From the NCBI GenBank assembly GCA_013306675.1, contig JABLUY010000240.1, positions 1 to 56,095 of the forward strand: DNA of 56,095 nucleotides. Direction: 5' to 3'. Of this stretch, positions 46,022 through 54,200 are shown one piece after another (positions within the stretch are counted from its first letter, which is position 1; every line of letters begins with the position of its first letter). This stretch comes from Thraustochytrium sp. TN22. Lineage: Eukaryota; Sar; Bigyra; Thraustochytrida; Thraustochytriidae. The translations under genes and the position numbers were made by a program. The notes under the pieces were generated by a model that saw nothing but the letters and a program-made list of their open reading frames with translations, did not search any database and was not told the DNA's origin.

Positions 46022-47488
46022 ATGGCGAGCATGGCACCGGCCGCCCGCGAGCGCGAGCAGCTGCTGGGCGGCGGCCAGCGCGCCGTTCGGGTCGACCCTC
46101 CTCGGCGGCGGCGGCGGCTGCTCCTCGTGGCCGTCCCGTCGCTGCTCCTGGCGTGGACTGCGATGGACGTGCTGCTCAGCAGGCGCACGGAGCCGCGACA
46201 CCCGGCGCTGCAGCCGCCCGGCGCACGCGCCGTTGTACGCATGGACCAGCGCTACGTGAACGCGCGACAGGTGCCGGCGCTGCAGACGCGCGCCTGGTCG
46301 CACGAGGAGGCCTACGCCGAAACACAGCTGCAACAACTCGGCGAGACGGTCATGGACACCCTGGGTGAGACTGCCGAGCCCGAAGACGAGACGGCGGCTG
46401 CCGCCACGGATGACGCGGAGGTCTGCAAGAGCTGCGACCCGACGCCCTTTTACATCAACCCGACCTGCCTCGACATGTGCCGGCAAGAGGGCAGCCGCGC
46501 CGCGCACCAGTGCTGGCTGTGCCGGCACTGGGCGCTCAACATCGCCAGCGAAATGGCCCCCGGCCCGCACGCCGCATCGCAGATCCTGCACCTGCCTGCG
46601 CTCACGCAGGCCACAGAGCTCGCGACCGCGCTCCTGCAGGGCCGCGCCGATGACGCGGAGCGCATGTTCGACGAGAGCAAGCCGGCTTTCCAGCGTGACG
46701 GCCAGGCGGTCGTGGCTGCCATCGCGCAGCAGCTCGCGCGCGCCGGGCCCGACCTGCCCCGTCTTGCGTCCTCTGGCGGCGGCGGCGGCATGGGCCTACA
46801 AGTCTACTGCAACGAGACGCTCATTCTATCTGTGGGCGGCGGCGGCGGCCAGGGATTCTCCGTCACGACCTCGCAGCGCAAGAACCAAACGTCCTTCGGT
46901 GGCGGCCGCGGCGCCGGATTTCAGGTCTACGGGCCCGCCTCGGACAAAGACCCGCTGCTCTCCGTGGGCGGCGGCGCCGGCGGCGGCCTTCGCCTCGAGC
47001 ACCACGCGAACGGAACCACACGCACCGCCTCGGCGGGATCCACGCCAGACGCCACACACCAGACTGTCGATCAGCGCATGCTCGACAGCCTGCGCGCCAC
47101 CATGCGCGACTGCTGGGCGCACGGCAACCTCACAGTGGTCGGCGGCGGCGGTCTCGGCGGCGGCGCCCAGGGCGCCGGCATCGCCGCCCATGGCGACGTT
47201 GCCTTCCGCTTCCAGACCTTTAAAAACCCGTGCACGGCGCGCTGCCCTCTGCACCCTTCCAACGCTCCGTCGCCCTCCGCCAGCCGCCATGCTCTGCTCA
47301 ACCCTCCGGCCAGCGGCCCAGCCTGCGATGCCGACGAAATTGCCAACGTCACCACGCATTGCGCTGACCTCTGCGACGGTGACCCGTACCAGGCCTGTAT
47401 GTGCCCCTGCTTCCGTCGCGGCTTTGAGCACAGAACGAACTGCTCGTGGGCCGCCAATATCCACTGCAGCCCGTCGCCGACTGACTGA
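46022..47488 (+). CDS. Type II membrane protein with glycine-rich repeats and cysteine-rich ends
   Basis: A 488-residue protein not assigned to any family. Residues 1-32 are cytoplasmic and basic near the membrane (PPRRRRR). A single anchor spans about 33-52 (LLLVAVPSLLLAWTAMDVLL), so the rest should face outside or the lumen. A cysteine box (about 140-170: CKSC..CLDMC..CWLC) is followed by a helical segment. Residues 250-400 hold four glycine-rich units of the pattern VGGGGGQGFSV, FGGGRGAGFQV, VGGGAGGGLRL, spaced 35-40 residues apart, with N-glycosylation sites between. A second cysteine box closes the protein (CDAD..CADLC..CMCPC..NCSW). The regular spacing suggests beta-strand repeats, perhaps a cell-surface or wall component. 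Start at the ATG at 46022. Confidence 0.7.
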   Translation: MASMAPAAREREQLLGGGQRAVRVDPPRRRRRLLLVAVPSLLLAWTAMDVLLSRRTEPRHPALQPPGARAVVRMDQRYVNARQVPALQTRAWSHEEAYAETQLQQLGETVMDTLGETAEPEDETAAAATDDAEVCKSCDPTPFYINPTCLDMCRQEGSRAAHQCWLCRHWALNIASEMAPGPHAASQILHLPALTQATELATALLQGRADDAERMFDESKPAFQRDGQAVVAAIAQQLARAGPDLPRLASSGGGGGMGLQVYCNETLILSVGGGGGQGFSVTTSQRKNQTSFGGGRGAGFQVYGPASDKDPLLSVGGGAGGGLRLEHHANGTTRTASAGSTPDATHQTVDQRMLDSLRATMRDCWAHGNLTVVGGGGLGGGAQGAGIAAHGDVAFRFQTFKNPCTARCPLHPSNAPSPSASRHALLNPPASGPACDADEIANVTTHCADLCDGDPYQACMCPCFRRGFEHRTNCSWAANIHCSPSPTD

Positions 47489-47509
47489 ATGATTGTGCAA
47501 TCCTTGAGG

Positions 47510-47512
<3 letters not shown>

Positions 47513-47552
<40 letters not shown>
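47513..47552 (+). repeat. (GA)n tract between convergent genes
   Basis: About 20 GA units, 25 bases past the stop of the glycine-rich protein gene and 64 bases past the stop of the convergent PT-stalk gene (where it reads CT). Confidence 0.97.
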
Positions 47553-47557
<5 letters not shown>

Positions 47558-47616
47558 CATGGTGATGCCATGGTTCCGGCTACCCCCAAACACCGAGACA
47601 GACTCTTACTTCTAAT

Positions 47617-49080
47617 TTAATTTGAGCCCATGCACCGAAATGACTCTGGTTCGCCATCATAGCTGCAGCACCGGTATTTAGCCATGAGCATCAGGATGCA
47701 TTCCAGCCCGACGCAGAAGAAAATGATCGCTCCCAAGGAAACCCATAAGCCCCATCCTATCTCCTGTGAGATTCCTCTCCCAGTCGCAAGCGCAATCGGT
47801 ACACTCGTGGGGCTCAAGGTCCTCATCGTGGGCACCGGGGTTGGTTCACGCGTCGGAGAGCTGGTCGGTGCGCGAGTTGGCGCGGCGGTCGTCGGCGACA
47901 AGGAAGGCGCGGGCGTCGTTGGCGTCTGAGTCGGATGCGCGGACGGTGACGACGTTGGCTGCAATGTGGGGGAGGCTGTCGGTTGTCTCGTCGGCGAAGC
48001 TGTCGGCTCCCGGGAAGGCGACGTTGTAGGTCGTTGCGACGGGAACAGCGTTGGCGAAGATGTGGGCGAGCGGGTCGGTTGTCTCGTCGGCGAAGCTGTC
48101 GGCTCCCGGGAAGGCGATGTTGTAGGTCGTTGCGACGGGATCAGCGTTGGCGAAGATGTGGGCGAGCGGGTCGGTGACGACGAAGGTGAGAGCGTCGGCG
48201 GAGACATGGTGGGCTCCAAGGTCGGCGCCAGACTGGGAGACAAAGTGGGCTGGTCAGAGGGCGCAGTAGTAAGACCTGGCCCCTCCCAGACATTTGTGCA
48301 TAGGCCTCCCTGCGTGAAGACTCCGTTAGAGTCGATCTCGGTAGGGCACCAACCCTGAATCTCAACTCCAAACCTCTCTCGGAGCGCATTCAGCATGGAC
48401 TTCTGCAAACTGCTCGGATTCTCGTAAGGTATGCAGCTGTCCAGCGTGAAGTAATCACGGCCCCTGTAGGTGGCGGGAGTCACGCAGGGCGTTGCTTCAT
48501 TGCTGATGGTGAGTTCCATGGCCCGGTCTACGGATCTGGCTCGACGATTCCTATCCCACAAGTTCTCGAGTCCCTTTTGCTTCCAATTGACTGCGGCGCC
48601 CTGGGCTCCAAAGAGCTCCGCAGCATCGAGGAGCCCGAGCGGTGGCACATACGCCGGGACGCTGCAGTTGCAGTACAACCAACCTTCGGAGGCCCGACGC
48701 GCGGCGAAATCGCCAAACTTGACTTTGGTTCTGTTCGTCTTGAGGTACGAGTCGCTCAGAGAGCACCAGTAGTCCGTCTCGAAGGCTCTCCGACCCTGTT
48801 TGGCCTTCGGCGCGGTGCTTTGATCATTTTGCAGCGTCGCGGCGCACGTTCTTTCCTCAAAAGCCTCATTCACGCCGTCCCCGGAGTCGTACGTCCAAGC
48901 GCCCTCTTCGCAGGACGGCCTCTTGCTCACGCTCACGCCCTCGAAGAAGGTGTTCTCGTACACCTGCTCGCAGTGCACGAGCTGGCCGTCCACCTCCTTC
49001 TCCCACGCCCCGATCACGCCCGGCACCATCACAAGCGACAGCACAGCCGCGCAGGCCACGATAGACCTCGGGCGAAGCAT
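47617..49080 (-). CDS. Single-pass surface protein with cysteine-rich ectodomain and PT stalk
   Basis: A 487-residue type I membrane protein. Signal peptide 1-24 (cleavage after VIGA), a cysteine-rich ectodomain at 25-268 (CEQVYEN, CEEGAWTYD, WCSLSDSY, LYCNCSVPAYVP, YFTLDSCIPY, GWCPTEIDSNG), a PT/SPT mucin-like stalk at about 270-425, one membrane helix (WGLWVSLGAIIFFCVGLECIL) and a 20-residue cytoplasmic tail with two cysteines. The ectodomain is not recognised. It shares the stalk style with the five clustered paralogs but lacks the GETDVDCGG module and the polytopic block. ATG at 49080. Possible roles are adhesion or a cell coat; nothing is certain. Confidence 0.78.
   Translation of the reverse strand: MLRPRSIVACAAVLSLVMVPGVIGAWEKEVDGQLVHCEQVYENTFFEGVSVSKRPSCEEGAWTYDSGDGVNEAFEERTCAATLQNDQSTAPKAKQGRRAFETDYWCSLSDSYLKTNRTKVKFGDFAARRASEGWLYCNCSVPAYVPPLGLLDAAELFGAQGAAVNWKQKGLENLWDRNRRARSVDRAMELTISNEATPCVTPATYRGRDYFTLDSCIPYENPSSLQKSMLNALRERFGVEIQGWCPTEIDSNGVFTQGGLCTNVWEGPGLTTAPSDQPTLSPSLAPTLEPTMSPPTLSPSSSPTRSPTSSPTLIPSQRPTTSPSREPTASPTRQPTRSPTSSPTLFPSQRPTTSPSREPTASPTRQPTASPTLQPTSSPSAHPTQTPTTPAPSLSPTTAAPTRAPTSSPTREPTPVPTMRTLSPTSVPIALATGRGISQEIGWGLWVSLGAIIFFCVGLECILMLMAKYRCCSYDGEPESFRCMGSN
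47981..48172 (-). repeat. 96-bp duplication in the PT stalk
   Basis: Two copies start at 47981 and 48077, differing at only a few positions. Each encodes 32 residues that include SQRPTTSPSREPTASPTRQP. The period keeps the frame. Confidence 0.92.
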
Positions 49081-49636
49081 TGGGCTCGCGATTTGATTGG
49101 AGGACGCAGCTTATCGTGCTGCCAGCAGTCCACACGGAGATTGAATGTGGCCAGGGGTCTCACCCAGTGGTCAGCACGAGCGGGCAGACTGCCCGCCCTC
49201 GCGTGCCGTGCAGAACCGCGCAGCCAGGGCCGCACACGACGATCTGCTGCTCGCCATCCAGAGCAGCAGGACCCGGACGCCTCCCAGCGTGCCTCGGCGT
49301 CTCCGCCTAGGAGTTCTTCAAGTTCAAGTTGATGCACCGTGACCGCACGGGCCATGGGGTCCTCGTCTCGCGCTCTCAGGCTCGACAGCGCCCGGCCGTC
49401 AGGCCCGCGCAGTGCACAACCTCCTCCCAGACTGCCATGGCCAAGGAGAGCTGGCTGCACGACGTGATCAACTTGGAATGAGTGCGAGTCGAGGGCGAGT
49501 CTGAGACGGCTCGCGGCCACGGCCCGCGCCGCCTGCTGCCGCTCCGGCGGCTCCGTGCCGCGTGCCACTGCCAGTGCAGTGCACAGTGCACTTCAAGGGC
49601 AGTGGCAGTGCCACGCCGCCGGGCCGATCAGTCATC

Positions 49637-49932
49637 GCCAAGTCTAACCTGACGCGAACGTCGGACGAGACGCTGCTGTAACGCCGCTCAGCTACTCGGA
49701 ATCACAAAGGGCCGGGGAGCACCCACTGGCATCGCCCGTCACGGTGGCAACTGATGTTAGCCGCTGCGTGCCACGCGCCACGCCTGTGCTCACTGGCAGG
49801 CCGCACTGGCAGGCAGGCTCACTGCAGGCTGGCTGCTCGCAGTCAATATCAAGTCTAATCTGACGCGAACGTCGGACGGGCCGCCGCTACAACGCCGCTA
49901 CTCGGTGAGCACGCATCGCCCGTCACGGTACC
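49637..49932. repeat. Direct repeat pair, about 90-110 bases each
   Basis: The segments 49637-49748 and 49850-49932 share AAGTCTAA, CTGACGCGAACGTCGGACG, ACGCCGCT, CTACTCGG and GCATCGCCCGTCACGGT in the same order, with small insertions in the first copy. Confidence 0.85.
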
Positions 49933-50002
49933 TGCTGGCTCAGCCTGGCTGCTCAGGCTGCAGTGATGAAGAGGATCTTTGGCGAGCGAGAATCGGGTGG
50001 CG

Positions 50003-50330
50003 GCGCGAGCGGCGCGATCTGAGACCCAAAGTTGTGCTCAACACACGAGATCCTTACTAAGTTAGTACTACAACCAAGCCTATCAAGTGCCTGGACGCGA
50101 TCGGGCTCGGTCCTGCAACCGACCTCAGAAAATCGCCTGCGTTCGTCTCCGGCCCCGCTCGGCCCCGAGCCACGAAACCGAGCCTGAAGGGCGAACTGCG
50201 CCCGGCGCGCCGTGCCGGCGAAAATCATCGTCGGGGAGCGAGGACCCTAGCTAGCCGCCAGCGCGATCCGAGCCTCAAGCCCGTGCTCGACGCACGCCCT
50301 GGACGCGATCGGGCTCGGCAGTCCAACTCA
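50003..50330. repeat. Second direct repeat pair, diverged
   Basis: The segments near 50012-50125 and 50260-50330 share GCGCGATC, a GTGCTC..CACG block and CTGGACGCGATCGGGCTCGG. The first copy carries an extra insertion of about 35 bases including ACTAAGTTAGTA. Confidence 0.75.
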
Positions 50331-51233
50331 CGGCGGTTCGCTGCCCCGTACTCTTCAAGTTGGCCCAGAGCCACCAAGGCGAGCCGCCCGCCACCAAAGG
50401 CGAACCACTGTTGCCGCTCCAAGCCGACTAGCCTGGCTAGAGAGACTCGGAGCTCTGCACTGTCTGCAGGCACGTGCAGGGACATCTGATGAGCCAGCCG
50501 GGCCTGGCTGCCTCGCCGCTCACCGGCAGCCGCTGCGCGCCGGCTCGTGACACGGCCCGGCGCCGCGAAATGCGGGCCGGCAGCAGCGCGCGGCGCGGCG
50601 CGGCGCGGCGCGGCGAGGCGAGGCGAGGCAATCGCGGCAGCGCAGCCTTGAGGCTTCAAGTTGAGCAGCGCGCCGCACCGCGAGGCCGCTGACAGTCGCT
50701 GACTCGCTGAGAGTTGAGCAGCCGGGCTGTGCAGTGCAGTGCGGCGCGTGCAGTGGCACTGTGGTAGGGCCGGGCCGGGCCGGGCCGTGCGCGCGATCAG
50801 CGGGCCGAGCCGGCCGACGCGGCGCTCGGAGGCGACGCGCGCCGAGCTGGCCGAGCAGCGGCGGCGGCACTGGGCGAGCCGAGGCCGCAACCTGCACGCC
50901 GCACGCGCGCACGGGCCGGGTGCGGCGGCCCGAGTGCATCGCTCTCTGGGTCGGCCGGGTCGCGGCTCGCTTTGGAGCGGCTGGCCCCACAGACAGACAG
51001 ACCCCCACTGGTACTCGCCGCTCGAGGACCCCTGCCGCGCGGCGCGTGCGCTGGCAAGGGCCTGGAAGAAGCAGCGCAGGGGGAGCAGCGGCGCCGGCAG
51101 AGCGGTCTCGGAGGCGACAGATCCTTTCGTTGATTTCAAGGCTCGCGCGCAGCGAGGGAGGCTGGCACGGCCAACAGAGTCCCTGTGCGAGGACGGAGCT
51201 GGCAAATCAGGAACGCGTGGCGGCGGTGACGCC

Positions 51234-54200
51234 ATGTCGTTAAGCGACGCCGTTGATGCTTTCAAAAAAGTGAAAGCCATACAACCAACGTCAGATTTGG
51301 GCATACTTTGCAAGTTCATGGAAAATGCGCTGAAGTCTGAGGACAAAGTATCAGAATTTGAGACAGAGGTCCTCAAGAAGATCCTCGACACAGAAGAGAG
51401 CATCGCTTTGAAGCAGCTGCTTTGGAAGTGGGACGGGTCCATCTGGAAGGTCGAGCACAAGCACGTCTTCATCCAGCTCGTCTTGAAGTGCAACACCCCA
51501 GCGGGGACGGTGAAGGATCGCGTGCAGAAGCTCCTCACATTCACGGAAAAGGGATGTCCTGAGTATGTGAGTATGCTCCGCGATCTGTGCTGGGAGGAAG
51601 CGCTCAAGAACAACTCGGCAGAGGCGCTCGTGTACTTGGTCGACGAGCTCCCGACTGAGCCGGAGCTGCCAGACCTCCTGCCCAAGGACCAGTCATGGGC
51701 AGAAAGGGCGCTCGACAACAGCCACAACAAGAGCGGCTACAAGCTGCTGCATCATTACTGCGCACGTGGCATGCTTTCGGAGGTGCAGTCCCTTCTCAGC
51801 AACCAGGCCTTCGTGGATCAGCGGACGGCGCATGAACTGGGTACGGGTCTGACCGGACTTCACCTGGCTGCTGCGCATGGCCACTTCAGCGTCGTGAGCG
51901 CATTGCTTGCGCAAGGGGCGACAATCGACGCGACCGACGCCAACGACGATACGCCCCTCCACTACGCCACAAGGCAGCTCGTATTCCTGCGACTCGCTCG
52001 CTCGAACCGCCGCGAACACGAGCGTGACGAGAGCAAACTCAAGTTGGAGTTGAACTGGGGTTGTCTCCCTGGGGGTTTGCTGAGTCGTGAGATCGGAAAC
52101 GACCAAAACAACCTCAACGAGGCCGTGTACCGCATGGAGCCCTCGACTCGGACTCGAGTTTATAGCGGCGAACTCCAAGTTGACTTCGAGCAGTGGTGCC
52201 GCCTGTTCCCGCGTGCAGTCGACCCGGACGTCGTCCATTTGGACTGGGATCACTACCCCAAGGCCTGCTTTTCGGCCTTCGACGAGCGCAGGCTCCTGGC
52301 CATAGGAGAGTCGGCCGCGAACGGAGCCCGCCAGGCGACCGGGGATGCATCTCACCTCCATCAACGAGTATTCCAAGTCAATGCGACATCACGTGAGAGA
52401 AGCGCGCAAACTGGTGACGTCGCGGCTTTGTTTGACGCGGCTGCAAGAGCTATGGCAGCTGCGGCGGCCACAGATCCTGCCGAACATGCGGATGCGGATG
52501 CAAAAGTTGCAATTGCAAAAGTTGCAATTGCAGATTTTGCTGCCAAAGCTGCAGTCGAGGAGGAAATTGCCACAGCACTGGTCGCAGCGTTCACCTCAGC
52601 TTCCAAGGCGGCCAGAAATCCATCTGTGGCCGCAAACGAGACAGCCAGAAATCCATCTGTGGCCGCAAACGAGGCAGCTCCGGCCGCAGCTAACATTTGG
52701 GCTAGCCGCGTCCGAACTGCAGGAGCGATCAGAACAGCCGCGGCTTGTGTTCTGGAACTTCTGACCATCCCAAACGAGGCGAGCAGAGCTGCAGGGGCGG
52801 CCGCGACAGCGGAGGCGCGAGAGGCAGAGGCGCGAAAGGCAGAGGAGGCGGCGCGAGAGGCAGAGGAGGCGACCGAAGCAGCTTGGACCGCAGCTCGGAC
52901 CGCCGCAGCTCGGACCGCACCTTCGGCCGCCGCTCGGGCCGCAGCTTTGACCGCAGCTCGGGCCGCAGCTTTGACCGCAGCTCGGGCCGCAGCTCGGGCC
53001 GCAGCTCGGGCCGCAGAAGTTGCAATTGCAGTTCTCGCGGCCGCAGATAAGGCCGTAGCTGATGTTCGTGAACACGGTGACACGCAGGCCGCAGTCACGG
53101 CCACCGACACCGGAAGTTCCACCGCGAGTGAGGAGACCGCAGATCGGACCGCGACAGAGACAGAGGCGGCGCACCTTGTCGCGGCGGCAAATGCGGTCGC
53201 GGCGGCAGATGCGGTCAACGCTCTGCAGACACACGCAGCAGTAGCTCAGGTCGCAACAGCTTCCGTGATCCGCGCGCAGACGCAGATGGAAACGGCAGTG
53301 AGGGCGCAGCAAGCGGCAAGCAAGGCGGCAAGCGCGGCATTAGACGCATTGAGAGCGCTCAGAACGGCAGAACCGGCGGCAAATCAAGGCGCACTTCAAG
53401 CGGGAGTGGCGGCGGCACAGGCACAGAGGCCCAGGCCCAGCGGGCCTCAAGCCCCAATCTTAACGTTAGCTGAAGCTGCTGAAGCTGCGGAAGCTGCAGT
53501 TGCAGACTATGCGATGGCCGCGGCTCGGGCCGCGGCTCAGGCCGCGGCTCAGGCCGCGGCTCAGGCCGCGGCTCAGGCCGTGGCTCAGGCGAGTGAGGCC
53601 GCAGCTCATGCTCAAGACTCAGCAGAGACAACCACGACAACCTCGGCTGAAGAGACCAGAGAGGCAGCTGCGGCGCGAGAGGCGGCGCGAGAGGCGGCGC
53701 GAGAGGCGGCGGCGGTGGCGCGGAAGGCAGCGGAGTTGGCGTTGCTGGTTGCACGGATCTCTCGTCCGAACAATGCAGTGGCGGACCAGCCTTCGCCACC
53801 ACTGACAGCATTGATGGAGACGATTTGTGAAGTGTTGGCCACTGCCCTTACAACGGCCTCCGAATGGCCCAAGGCTACGTGGAAGCTGAAGCTGCGGGAT
53901 GGGGAGGAGCTGAAGAGGAAGGTCCGCGTACAGCAGAACATCGTCAAGCTGCTCATCGACAAGGGCGCGGCGCTCGACTGTCAGAACATGTACGGCAGCA
54001 AGGCTTATCCTACGGCAGAGCGCGAGGCGTGGCTCAAGGAACACTGGAAGGAGATGTGCGAGATTGCGTCAAAGAAGCCCAACTTCGGCTTTCGGGCCGC
54101 CATCTTCAAAGATTCCCGTACCCAAGCGGCGGTCAAGCAGATCTGGTGGGATGACTTCCACCTGTGCTGGGCTCTCTTCAAGCTGGTATGTTGGCTCGTC

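Larger units (their letters stand above)
49081..51233. other. Intergenic region with two sets of duplicated segments
   Basis: About 2.1 kb without a supported gene, ahead of the channel gene. It contains the two direct-repeat pairs listed separately, GCGGC/GAGGC pentamers (about 50588-50630), GGGCC pentamers (50768-50786) and CAGTGGCAGTGCC inverted-repeat words near 49560-49615. The frame of the channel gene is open back to 50739, but that part is Arg/Ala/Gly-rich with no domain. Confidence 0.55.

Noticed and set aside
47966-48172. Possible CRISPR-like array in the 47.9-48.2 kb repeats
   Set aside because: The 96-bp copies are contiguous, in frame and encode PT-rich stalk; there are no unique spacers.
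50483-50560. CTGATGAG motif suggesting a hammerhead ribozyme
   Set aside because: No GAAAC partner or flanking stems at suitable distances.
50739-51233. N-terminal extension of the channel from an ATG at 50739
   Set aside because: The extra 165 residues are Arg/Ala/Gly-rich, include GGGCC microsatellite translation and precede a good ATG with an ordinary helical start.
52361-53312. Minus-strand Ala/Ser- and Cys/Gly-rich frames in the channel insertion
   Set aside because: They arise from GC-rich repeat DNA read backwards; the plus frame alone is continuous with ankyrin and channel domains.
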